A stretch of 64,000 bases of DNA from Tetracladium setigerum. Taxonomy: Eukaryota > Ascomycota > Leotiomycetes > Helotiales. The stretch is taken from NCBI GenBank assembly GCA_031472005.1, contig PZJY01000001.1:3906001-3970000 (forward strand), read 5' to 3'. Every line of letters starts with the position of its first letter. Positions within the stretch are counted from its first letter, which is position 1. Positions 44,500-55,580 of this stretch are shown one piece after another. The notes under the pieces are model-generated. The model worked only from the letters and a program-made list of their open reading frames with translations, was not told the DNA's origin and did no database searches. A program made the position numbers and the translations under genes.

Positions 44500-47400
44500 A
44501 TGGATTTACGTCTTGAACGAACAACGGGGATTTTTGGCAGGATGGGCTTCCTTCTGATCGTAATTGCATGGCTGTCTATCCCCGCTTCTGCGGCCCTGAT
44601 CGAATTCGATAACTGCCTCTCGGACTCCATGGTGAATGACGTGCCATTACAGCTCCAGATTGTGCCCAAATTCTTCGATGCTGTGTTCAATACTACGGAT
44701 CCCAGTCACAACCTGAAGGTCGCGGCATACTTCAACGTCGTAGGTTCTTGGGGTCGTGCAATTCCACCGAGTGAAAACGATACTGCCTACTGGGCAGGAA
44801 ATTCGACGGATCGAGGAGGGAAGATTGAGAACTTACTCCCCAACGCAGATAACAAGATCACTGCAGCATCGGCTAAAGTTGATGTCTTGACATACAGAAC
44901 ATGGAGCAAAAACATTGAATTCTGCAGTATCCTCGAGGACGGTGTGTGTCCCGTGGGGCCAAGATTCAACGTGAATATGTAAGTTCAATGAGTTCAGTTT
45001 GCTGTTACGTATCACTAAATACATCATTTATAGAAGCGATCCAACGGAACTTCCTCACTGGGGCTTCTCAAATAATTTCTACTCAAGCTACGCGTTCACA
45101 TCGTTCACCACAACTCTCACGATTAGGTATGGAGATAAGCCTCCTACCTCGATTGGCTGCGTTTCCGCTGAGATCACACCTGATATCGGCAAAACATTGA
45201 GTGCGGTCGTTGCATATGTCCCACTCGCGGTTCTGATATGCGTTGGAATTGCAACGGCGTTTGCTGCAGTCTATAGCCCTTGGGGTACAACTAATACATT
45301 CCATTGGACGACGAACTATGGCAGAGACGAGGATCTCCTTCGACTCGTCACTCCTGGCTTTGGGGACTGTCTACAATACATACAGTTCATTGCTCTGACT
45401 GGAGGATTGACTCTGAACTATCCGGGCTTCTACCAACCCATTGTCAGCAAGGTCGCTTGGTCAGCACTCATGTTCAACCAGAGTTTTGTCTTGGACAAGA
45501 CACCCTACACCAGCCTTGTTGATGGCATATACGTCACGAATGGCAGGTATGGACTTGACAAACTTCGACAACTGGTTGGAATGGGTGATGCGGACGATAT
45601 CTGGGCAGGCATGATGATATGGCTTATGGTCATTCTTGCAGTTGTTCTCGCCGTGATCCAAGCAGGCTTTCTAGTCCGTTGGGTGCTACGACGGATTCAG
45701 AAAAACCCGGAAGAGGATCTGAGAGCCAAAAATTTCCCATTCTCTGCTGGCAACGTCGTACGGATCGTCTTCAACTACTTTCTGCTACCTCTTGTCGCTT
45801 TATCAATGTTTCAACTCGTATCCGCGGGCAGCTCTCCAGCCTTTACAGTCGGCCTTGCTGTGACAACTTTGGTTGTCATCTTGGGGTTCGTCATCTGGCT
45901 ATTCTTCAAAATTGCACGAACCAGAGACAAAGTCTTCCTTTTCGATGATCTCCCAACTCTACTTCTTTACGGCTCCCTGTACAATACCTACTCCGATAAC
46001 GCCGCACTCTTTGCACTGGTCCCGCTCTTTTTGACGTTCCTTCGTGGTGTTGCAATCGGTGCAATCCAGCCCTCTGGTATCGCCCAGATCGTCGTCCTAG
46101 CAATCTGCGAGGTCATCAACGTTCTAGCCCTCCACGCCTTCCGCCCATTCCATTCGCCGACTTCTATGAATGCCTACCATACATTCTTTTCGGTCATTCG
46201 ATTCTCGACCATTCTCCTCATGATATCATTTGCGCCTTCGCTTGGTGTGACGGGCGGTCCGAAGGGATGGATTGGATACGCAATCTTGTTGATGCACGCC
46301 ATTGTTCTCCTCTTTGCTTTCTTACTGAACGCTATTCAGACTATTGTGGAGGTAGCGGCTCGTCTAGCAGGGGCTGGTGGAGATGAAAGTGGTGCAGCTC
46401 GAGGAGGACTTGCTAAAGTATTCGGGATGCGCCAACTCTCGAGACGACTACCTCGTCGAGAGGCAGCTTCGAGACAGAGCCAGCTCTCCAGTGCTGCTAT
46501 GCTCGACGCTGAAAGGAGATCCTTCATGGATGGTAGTGGAAGGATCCGAAGCCAGTCAGCAGGCAGTGCTGCGCTGCTTACAAGACGAAGCACTGGATTA
46601 GATTCTGGAAGTGTCGATCCCTATGGAGGTGTAGGGTCACAGGGCCTTGGAAGTGGAAACAGCGCTTACACTCCCACTACGTCTGGAGAAGCGAGTACAT
46701 TCTCTTTCTTGCCCTCTGGACCAGCACCGTCTGGCCTGGGGCGAAATAGAGGCCCAATATTAGGCTTGGGTGCTGCAGATACCGCTGACCCGTATTATCG
46801 ACCACCAAGACCCAGGCGACCAACAATGGAGGAACACTCTCCCGGTGGCCGAAGCGGAGGATCATGGACGAGTGGAGGCTGGGCGAATCGCCGATGGAGC
46901 CATCAGGACTCCAATGCTCCAGATAAATCGGAAATGGAAGGTCCTTCAATTTCAGGACGAGATACCCCAGTTCCTGTACCAGGCGCTGAATCTCCAGTCG
47001 AGGAAAGACGATCACCCGCCGACTACACAACTCGTGAAGTAGACTTCTATTACGGTGTTCGTGGTCCAGCTCTCAACGCCAATATTCCAAGTAGAAGAAT
47101 CAAAACAGGACCTGCAGACCCTACTGGACCTGCGGCCTCAGCAGCGGGTTGGTTCAAGGGTCTTTGGGGAGGCAAGACGAAAGAAAAGGGAAAAGGCTTT
47201 GAAGTTGTGCGCAGCGCTCGGATGCCCCCTGGAATGCAGGCGAGGAATCCACCCGGAGGGGTTATGTCACCTGAAGGAATCCCTGTGACCACCGGGGTGA
47301 TTAGAAATGGACCGATTGATTCGGATGATGAATCTACGGCATCCGGGAGAGCCGAGCCTTCAAATGCTGCACGGAGACAGAGAGATGGCAGTATCAGTGT

Positions 47401-47953
47401 GCATGAAGATGGATCCTCGGACGATGACAGAAACAGGGTATCAGAGATTCCGCCAATCCTACCCGGCATCGAAGTCGGCGAGTCTGGCATTGAACTGCCA
47501 AGTAGATTTCCTTCGAAAGCCACCTCAAGGGCGAGTACCAGAAGGGTCAACGCAACTGAACATTCTCCGATGCCTGATTTCCCCCTAGAGGCACCATCCA
47601 GAATGCCCACCGTGCCACGGAAGAGTTCTCGGAGGAAGTCTCAAGGCGTAGTAGACCTACCCGCCGCCGATCACACACTCCTTCACTCACATCGTGGCCA
47701 GAGCTCTATGGATTCGACGAAGCTCCCATTTGATCGTTCAGGTTCTAACCGAAGAACTATCTCAACTCGATCGAGTAACCCCGCGGATGATTTAGAGAGC
47801 CCTGGCTTCCACATGGACAACGACCGACCAACAAGCGTGGGCTACGTCCACCAGCACAACATCCGCACCATTACTCCAACAAACCGACCCGAATTCCTTG
47901 GCAGTTCCGCGGAAGTTGTCGACGGTCATCACAGCGGATCATCTTCAATGTAA
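44500..47953 (+). CDS. TRP-like membrane protein with N-terminal ML-like domain (Pkd2/Flc superfamily)
   Basis: Two exons: 44500-44978 and 45034-47953 (479+2920 nt, 1132 residues); intron 44979-45033 has GTAAGT and TAG ends. A signal peptide (MGFLLIVIAWLSIPASAA, inner Met at 44542) leads into an ML-like lumenal domain (about 35-245) with paired Cys such as FDNCLSDSMV, NIEFCSILEDGVCPVG and SIGCVSAEI. About nine membrane segments follow between residues 235 and 610 (for example VVAYVPLAVLICVGIATAFA and IWLMVILAVVLAVIQAGFLV). This is the fungal TRP-like architecture seen in S. pombe Pkd2 and yeast Flc proteins, which take part in calcium handling, wall integrity and flavin or lipid movement. A long disordered cytosolic tail (about 640-1132, rich in Ser, Arg and Pro) follows. 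The 44500 start adds 14 residues before the signal peptide; 44542 is the alternative. Confidence 0.9.
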
Positions 47954-49163
47954 CATCAACGCCCTAAGTAATACCACAACTACACAACCGTAACCCACAA
48001 ACTTCATACATAATAGCAATCATGAACTCTTTTTCTTTTGAATCAAGAGAGTAAAATCAACGAATTTCCTTTTTTATTGTCGCCTGTTACTCAATCGAGT
48101 TAATTTTTGAGCACAAAAAAGTCCCTTTTCGGCGTTTGAAGAACAGCATACATATACTGCGGTGTTCATCCTGCTTTGCTTTTCTATCTTGCCCTTCCTG
48201 TATGTATTAGGAGCGAAGGATGGAAGCACACACGCACGCGCGCGCGCGCGCGTTTGATCTCTGGCTGGTTGAAGAACCATCAACAACCACAACACACAGA
48301 GCAACTTTTGCATCAACCAATTCTTGCATTAGCCAGCGGGTCAGATTTGTTTCCTCTCTCTCTCTTTTTTTGTTAATGGGTGGGGGTTGGGCGAGTGATT
48401 GGAGAGAGTCATCATACAGCACTGGCGGGGATTTTCAAGCATAGATATGGATGGAGCGAAACGCGATGGATGGGATGAACATGGGAATGGGATGGAATGG
48501 ATGGATGGATATCGTGATTCGAAATGTGTTTATAATGGCTGTTTCTGTTCTGAACCAATGTAGTTAATATCACGAATTCTTTAAGCAAGGTTTACGCTTG
48601 TGCTACTCTAGCTTCACTCGTTGTGACGTTTGATTGATGTGTTGATGTTGGATTTCTCGCTTATTGGCCAAGGAGAGAGGAAAGGCAACATGACGATGAT
48701 GAAGTGCTGATCTGATACTGTACTCGGCAAAATCCATGAATTACTCTGGTCTTGACTGCCTTTGGTTAAATTTTCAGAGAAAGACACATTCAGCTAGGTA
48801 ACAACCAACAGCAGATAAGAGAAACTTCCATTTCATCTCACTTTCCAGAAGGCTCCAGAGCAGCCTTGTTAACGACAGTGATCGGTTTTCCATATTAATC
48901 AGCAGTGGCGCTAATCTCTATACGGTAAGTCAACCGCCAAGGCTTTGATATCAAGAGCTTCTTCCTGTCGCGAAAGTTCACCCCGACATATCTCATCACA
49001 ACCGCATCGCCATCGCGCACCTCTACCTCCAACCCTTACAAAAATCCCACGACCACCACATATACGACCTTCCAACGCACGCACATACACACACGACTAT
49101 CTGCCAACACTTTCCACTCCCCACTCCCTACTACCTTCTCCTTCACACAACAACAACCCCATC
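47954..49163. other. Gap between TRP-like and U2AF genes, 1.2 kb
   Basis: 3' region of the TRP-like gene and promoter/leader of the U2AF small-subunit gene. It contains an alternating purine-pyrimidine run at 48226-48253 and GGAT-type repeats near 48445-48510. From 48,960 the sequence is C-rich leader with CAACAACAAC just before the ATG. Confidence 0.5.
48226..48253. repeat. Alternating (CA)/(CG) run, possible Z-DNA former
   Basis: Twenty-eight bases of strict purine-pyrimidine alternation, mostly CG in the second half. Such runs can adopt Z-DNA in vitro; a role here is inference. Confidence 0.75.
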
Positions 49164-49915
49164 ATGGCCAACTACCTCGCCTCAATCTTCGGCACCGAAG
49201 CCGACAAAGTCAACTGTTCCTTCTACTACAAAATCGGCGCCTGCCGCCACGGCGACCGCTGCTCACGCAAGCACGTCAAGCCCTCGTACTCGCAGACAAT
49301 CCTGCTGCCGAATCTGTACCAGAACCCAGCCTATGATCCCAAGATCAAGATGAATCCGTCGCAGCTGCAGAATCACTTTGATGCCTTCTACGAGGATTTC
49401 TGGTGCGAGATGTGCAAGTTTGGAGAGATTGAGGAGGTGGTGGTTTGTGATAATAATAATGATCGTAAGCTCTTCGTTCTCTTCTTACCCTTTGTTCTCT
49501 TTTTTTTGGAACTTTCTTTGCTTCCATTCTCCCCCCCTGAAAGGCTGAGGAAAACAAGTAACTGACATTTTTTTCTCACTACTCAGATCTAATCGGCAAC
49601 GTCTACGCGCGCTTCAAATACGAAGACTCGGCGCAAAAAGCCTGCGACGCACTCAACAGCCGCTGGTACGCGGCGCGCCCCATCTACTGCGAACTCTCGC
49701 CCGTCACGGATTTCCGTGAGGCGTGCTGCCGATTGAATAGCGGGGAGGGCTGTGTGCGCGGCGGGTTCTGCAATTTCATCCATCGCAAGAATCCGAGTGA
49801 TGAGTTGGATCGCGAGTTGGAGTTGAGTACGAAGAAGTGGTTGAGGGCCAGAGGAAGGGATGAGAGGAGTGCGAGTAGGAGTCCTAGTCCGGAGCCGACG
49901 AGAAAGAGGTATTGA
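49164..49915 (+). CDS. U2AF small subunit (U2AF35/U2AF23)
   Basis: Two exons: 49164-49464 and 49587-49915 (301+329 nt, 209 residues); intron 49465-49586 is GTAAGC/CAG with a T-rich tract. Architecture: MANYLASIFGTEADKVNCSF, zinc finger 1 (CSFYYKIGACRHGDRCSRKH, CCCH), a central UHM-type RRM (about 45-145; NHFDAFYEDFWCEMCKFGEI and GNVYARFKYEDSAQKACDAL), zinc finger 2 (ACCRLNSGEGCVRGGFCNFI followed by H), and a short RS-like tail ending SPSPEPTRKRY. The small subunit recognises the AG at the 3' splice site together with U2AF65 in the nucleus. Length is the same as in fission yeast, with a much shorter RS tail than in animals. The intron splits the RRM after NNND, before HLIGNVYARF. Confidence 0.96.
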
Positions 49916-51297
49916 GCTTTGAAGCTTGAGGCTTGATTTTGCGAAGAAGAGGAAGTTGAGGGGAGAGAGAAGAGGGGGGCGAGATATTTGGAGTTGGGAT
50001 TGGGATTGGGAGTGAACCTGTTGTGAAAGAGCGAGTGTAGAGGGGAGGGGGCTGACTACAAACGAAACCGAGAGAGGCGACGCGAGGCGAGGAGAACGAC
50101 ATTCATGGCCAAAGGCTATGATGAACGATACTGTAATATCTCCATACCAAAAATCCCGCGCACAATCGCAGAAAGGTCTCTTTTTCCTTTGCGATGCTAT
50201 GCTAGGGCAGGGCAGGGCATCCAGCAGGGGTTTCCTTCTCCAAAAATTTGCAACCAATATCTGTATGATAGAAAAACGAACAAAAAGCCCCAAAAATTTA
50301 CATAAATATACAAGAAAATCAAGTGTGCAATTACAATCAACTTCCCTCCCGGGGGCGGGGTGGATTCATGTTTGGTTTTAACTTTGCAAGTTAAGGTAGG
50401 AAGTTAATTGTCCTTTGTTATTGGTATTAGTATTAAACAAGATATAAGAACGGCCTCATCTTTTTACAGGTTATATATGTATATAACCAACAACCAATGA
50501 CCAAGCCGATCAAACACATCTCTGTCTTCCTCCTCCTCTTTCCTCACTCCTCAAAAACCCAAAGAATCCAATCAACCACAACACAAAACAATATCCCCCC
50601 TCTTCCAAAAAAAAAACAGTAATTGTTTTTGTGTTTTTCTTAAATAACAAAAATGCATCAAATTTTATAATGATTTATTTATTTATTTCCAGTACCCACT
50701 CAACTCACTCAACTCACTCGGTCTAGCTTGCAAAAAAACTAATGAAATATGTTGAACATTTCAAAGAGAAAAGAAAAAAAGTTCAGACAGACAAAACAAA
50801 ACACCCTCCTTTCCCTCCATTCTATGTTAAATCCCCCAACCCCAAGACCTTGCAAAGACCAAACCCAAACCCAAACCCAAACCCAAACCCAAACCCGACC
50901 GGACCAACCATTCATTCCCAGCCAAATCAAGCCGAGTAAAAATATCTTTCTCAAAGCCAGCTGTGTGTGTTTGTGTGTTTGTTTTGTGTTTGTGTTTGTG
51001 TGCGCGTCTCTCTGCGTCTCTCTCTCTCTTTCTCTCTTTGCCTATGTACATTTTACAAGGCCCTAATGATTAAATTATTTAGCGTGTTTCCCTTTTTCGA
51101 GTTTTTCTATCCTTCGCGCGTCTCGTCTCCACTGCCTAGCTCAGACCTTACATACTTCCTTTGTTACATACGTGCCCATGGGACATATGATAAGGTATGA
51201 TTTAACGCCCCGCCCGCCGTCCGTTTAGCTCTCCACTTCACCCCCCTCCCCCTTCAACAGCCCTATCCGGCTTCTAAGTAAGCAAGCAAGTCCGTCT
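49916..51297. other. Convergent 3' regions, 1.4 kb, gene-free
   Basis: This lies between the ends of the U2AF gene (+) and the Osh gene (-). The sequence is AT-rich with short A/T homopolymers, and carries a telomere-like CCCAAA array at 50861-50896 and a GT-rich tract at 50963-51003. The ORFs over this repeat are artefacts of the repeat itself. Confidence 0.55.
50861..50896. repeat. Hexamer tandem array (AAACCC)6
   Basis: Six perfect copies of AAACCC, preceded by related CCCAAG/CCCCAA sequence. The canonical fungal telomere repeat is CCCTAA, so this is a one-base variant in an interstitial, gene-flanking place. Confidence 0.95.
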
Positions 51298-53497
51298 TCA
51301 GCTTTCAGCATCCACGAAATCATCATCATCACTATCATCCGTATTCTCCCTCTTCAAAGCGGGAACTTGTTTCTTCTCTGTTTCCTTCCCACCCACAGCA
51401 GGAGCAGTAGCAGCAGTATTACCATTCCCACCCTTCTCAGCAACAACAGGTAAGTCCCGCTTCAGATCTTTCTCCAAATTCGTCAAAGCCTCACCCTTTG
51501 GTGGAGGAGAGACGCCGGTTCTTCGTAACTCCTCTTCCAGTTCCTTCTGCTTCTCTCCGCCGTTTAGCGTTTGTGCGAGATGGAGATCTGAGGGTGCGAT
51601 TCGGACCGTTGGTTGTTGTACCGCTGGTGTTGGTGCTGGTGCAGCTACAGGGGCTACGTTTTCTTGTGTTGGGATTTGACCTTGAAGCGGTGCTGCTGCT
51701 GCGGAAGGCGCTGACACGGTGGCAGCGGTCGTATGGTTGGTTTGGCCGAAGTCGATCAGATCGGCAGGTTCCTCGGTAAGTGAAGCCTGTCTGGCTAATG
51801 GGATTTGATTTTCATTCGTTATAGAGTGCGCTTTGGAGCGGATTGAGAGGAGCGATTCGGAGCGTTTTGGGATGCGGTTCTTTTGTGTGGGTTGTTGGCC
51901 CGGGAGGATGGGGGTGATGGCAAGGATTTGTTCGGTTTGTTTGGCGGGTGTGGAAGCATCACTTTCATGTTTTGTTAGCAAATTGCTTTCTTGCAAGAAG
52001 CGAATGAGGAAGAAAGTCAAGATCTTACATGTTAGCATTCAAAATCCAATCCAAATCTTCTTCTCCTTCCTCTGAACCTCCGGGACCAGCCTTGACGGCG
52101 CGGAATAGTCTTGGGAGCCACTCAACTCCATCTTGAGCCCTTCGAGCGGCTTCTTCTCTTTGCATATCCTCGATCTTGGTTTTCTCGTCTGTGGCTAATT
52201 CGTGATTTCGGGCGATGACTGCCTGAGCGGTGGTGTACCATAATTTTTGAGACTCGCGATCTTCTTGTTCTTCCATCGGTCGAACAAGTGGCGGAGTGTG
52301 CTTTGCTCGTGTGGCATTGAAAAGCAGTTCCTTCTTTCCAGTCTATCACTTGTTAGTTGGTCCTCCTCATAGACAGCTTTTGACATTCAACTTGCCGTCA
52401 TATCCTTCAACCACATCTCCCCACTCCACATTCCAGAGAGCTCATATAACACCTCACCCGTCTTATCATTCTTGATGAACCCTCCAATAGCGTTATACGA
52501 CCCACCAAAGTACCCCTTGACCTTAAACTCAATATCTGCACTATATCCTAGCTCAGGACAACGGACAAAACTATGATCACCAAGTTCGTACTTCATCTTG
52601 CCAAACAAGATACCTCTGGCATACATATTTGGCTGGGTTAGAATGTAGCTTTCACCCTTGGGTCCCTCGCCTCTGTTCAAAAATCGCAAAATTGCAATTC
52701 CTTCCATCATACTAGCTGCCGAATTGCCCAAGAATTTACTGCGTGGCTTCAGGCAGCCGTCGATTCGGATGTGGTGCTCGGGGGCCATGTAGAAATAGCT
52801 GGATTTGGGTGGATGGTGAGAGGTTTGTTCGGAGATATAATAGCCTTTTGTATTGTCGGGGAAATCCCAGTAGCAGGTATAAGTCTCGCCCAGAATTGGA
52901 TTTAGAGGCTTCTTGACTCCTCTATATTTTATTTTTGGTTAGCAATAATTCAATATTGGTGCAAAGAATGGCTACCTACGGTGGTTTGATATGCCATCCA
53001 CTCAAGTAGAACTTGACAACCGAAACAAATCTCTCCAATGGATCATCAATCTCAGCCATGGGTAGTAACGTCTCTGGATGTGCCATGAAGCTATCTACGG
53101 TCAGCATAATTCCTCGCCCACATCCTTTCCCTTCCCTCAGAAGTATACGCACTTTGTAATTCTCTCCAACATACTCCTGGGCTCCAATATAAAAGTCGGG
53201 AGCACAACCCGACTCAGATCAGCGCCAGGCCGCAGCTGCGAGATGATGTGCGAAAGAACTATTCTCATATCAACCTTTGCTCAGTGTGATATTGCATGTG
53301 CGCTCACCATTCCCTTGATCGGGTTCTACGATCAAAGTATCGTCTTCCGCGCCATCCGATCTCGTCTCGTCCACGGAAGACCGGTTGCCTATTAATTCGC
53401 AGAGATATCAGCCCTATCCCATTCAAAGGAGGAAAAGAGAACACTGACTTGCACCAGATAGCCGTCGATGGCCAACATGGTGTGTCAAGCTGACCAT
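51298..53497 (-). CDS. Oxysterol-binding-protein-related lipid transfer protein (Osh/ORP)
   Basis: Seven minus-strand exons: 53497-53449, 53388-53308, 53258-53153, 53090-52980, 52921-52396, 52342-52029 and 51961-51298 (1851 nt, 616 residues). The start is MVSLTHHVGHRRLSGA. The ORD domain (about 35-420) is unmistakable: SHIISQLRPGADLSRVVLPT, ILEPRSMLERITNF, KPLNPILGETYTC, the family fingerprint EQTSHHPPKSSYFY, RPRSKFLGNSAASMMEGI-type lid/loop sequence, and GKKELLFNATRAKHTPPLV. Lack of PH and ankyrin domains and the LGNS motif place it with short ORPs such as Osh6/Osh7, which move phosphatidylserine or sterol against PI4P between ER and other membranes; cargo here is inference. A disordered Ala/Pro-rich tail of about 200 residues ends in an acidic DDSDDDDFVDAES. 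The intron between exons 5 and 6 (52343-52395) has a GC donor (GCAAGT); no GT donor keeps the frame. Confidence 0.93.
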
Positions 53498-55580
53498 TTT
53501 GCCAAAGTTCGCCGTTTTTGCGGTTTGCGAATCGACGTCTGGGAGGGGAGGGGAGAAAGTTTATTAGGTTTGGCGCAGAACAAGATGCACCAGGAATGTT
53601 CGGAAACTTGTTGAAACGCGTTTGTTTGTTTTCGTTTGGCCTTCGACTCACTCTCGTCAGCTTTGAATTTAGGTTAGGAAATGCTGAACAAGGCAGCTCT
53701 CAAGGTAAGTAAAAGATGGTCGTCGAAGTCGGGGTTTCGCTTCTCGAAGAGGTCCGGCAGTAAAAGGATGACGCACCTTGACAACAACCAAAAAAATCGG
53801 GGTCAGGAAGCTTCTCTTTCTTTTTGGTGGTTACCTAGGTAGGTACTGTAGCTGTGGATATCAACGCTTCGTGTTCTGGAATGTTCAAAAGATTTAGAGC
53901 CCTTTCGCAAGGAACAGTGGAGATCTCTTTGGCCCAGGAGAAGTGGGAATGTTTTGTGGTGAAATAGGGAGCGAAGGCTCCGAAGAAAGCCGTGGTGGGT
54001 TGAGTTGAGAGTTGAGGTGTTTTTGGTGGGGTAACAGGACAGGATGCAGCACCCTCTTGGGAATGTTTCGTTTGGCGGGGATGCTGTAGAGGCTCGCCCG
54101 TCTATTCGTCATGGGGGGTGGGATGGAAGTTTTTTTTGACATCATCCTGGCACCGTCTTTTTCGTCTTGCAGATTCTCCCAAGCATCGAGATGATCCATG
54201 GAAGTTCTTCGTTTAAGCTTATGGAGAGAGAGGCTTATGTTACAACTAACTGCAAGGCACTTTTTTTATGTTCAAGGGCTGATAGATATGGTTACCTTTG
54301 GTACATCTCTCCAGCTGAAGGAAGTCCAATATCTTGCCCAACAAAAGAGCGTCCGTGCTGTACAGGACGGTACAAGTATCACCAAATATACGTAAAAGGT
54401 ACGTACTCGCGTAATGTAATAATCGTCGGTGGATAGGTATCGGATAATATTCGTATAGTAAAGTAATTTTTATACGACCACTCGCGTAGGGCGAACCCAT
54501 CCCACCAAAAGTCTTGGGTTCATATCGACGCTTCTTCTGGTTGGTGACTTGTCGAAAATCCAAGCCAGCTTCACATCTCTTGGCCCTCCTTCTGAACAAG
54601 TCACACTCCAACCCAACTTCTTGGTTTTCCATTCTGAACATTGCACACATTGCATACCTTAGGTATTTATTGCAGTGCTTATTGTGCTCAAAGTAGACCA
54701 TCCAACCAGTAATGTGCACCCGATCCCAGCGGAGTCGTTCCGAGCCCAGGACGAGGAGGAAGAAGGACAAGAAGGACAAGAAGAGAGCCAACATACAACA
54801 CGTCTTGTCGAAGTCTTCAGTCCTGCCCAAATAGGATCTTAGCAAGCTGGGACAAGTAAATGCCATGCTTGTTATCAAACTTCACCATCACTTGACTTCT
54901 TACATGCATTGTTATCATATCACCACTACCCACCCCAAGTCCCAATACTGTATATACTGTAACAGGTCCTCAAAACGCTTATCACTACACCCAACATTGT
55001 GGTGTGATATACTTCGCCTTATGAACGGCTGATACTCCAAAGATTTGAATCCTCTCGTTTTGCGACACTATTTTACCAACGACAACCTCCCCAAGGACGG
55101 CTATATCCTTCCTTGTTCCAACAACCACAAACCCCATCTCACATCCTCAATGTGTATCTTAAAAAGTCATGAGAAGAGATCTATGTAATTCATCTATCAA
55201 GTACCTAAGCAAGGTGCCTAAGTAAGGCAAGGTAGGGTAAGTAGCAAGCGAGAGTGGTATCCTAACAACGCAAAAGCAAAGCAAAAAAAAAAAGACAGCA
55301 CAAGCCAAATTTCGAGTCCCCCTCTGCCTCCCCTAAACCCAAATTCTCATAATATTCTTTGGTAGAGAAGATACAAACGCCTTTGAAAATGGGCCCTCAT
55401 GAATAAAAACTCCCAAAACCCAGAAGCAAAAGCCGCCATGGAAAAAAACAAAAAAAAAACGCTCCATCCCATTTGTGTCCATCCATTCTATTTGACCCAT
55501 TCTCTCTAAACCCCTGATCTTAGTTCTCCTCCTTCTTGTCGTACTTCTCGCCGTTGTTGATGATGAACTTACCCATAAGA
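53498..55580. other. Gene-free stretch, 2.1 kb
   Basis: This is upstream of the Osh gene and downstream of the FYVE-RING gene. A 7-bp inverted repeat (54493-54499 with 54515-54521) lies here. A 210-codon ORF at 54246-54878 (minus) has no recognisable domain and I treat it as non-coding. Runs of A occur near 55278-55290 and 55442-55460. Confidence 0.5.

Noticed and set aside
50739..51066. ORFs of 65-105 codons across the AAACCC array
   Set aside because: Their open frames come from the hexamer repeat and GT-rich tract.
54493..54521. 7-bp inverted repeat GAACCCA/TGGGTTC, at first sight like part of a tRNA
   Set aside because: No acceptor stem, D arm or T arm can be folded around it.
54246..54878. 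210-codon ORF on the minus strand
   Set aside because: No domain, odd residue mix and many Cys/Met in no pattern; overlapped by other open frames. It sits in an intergenic stretch and looks like chance openness.
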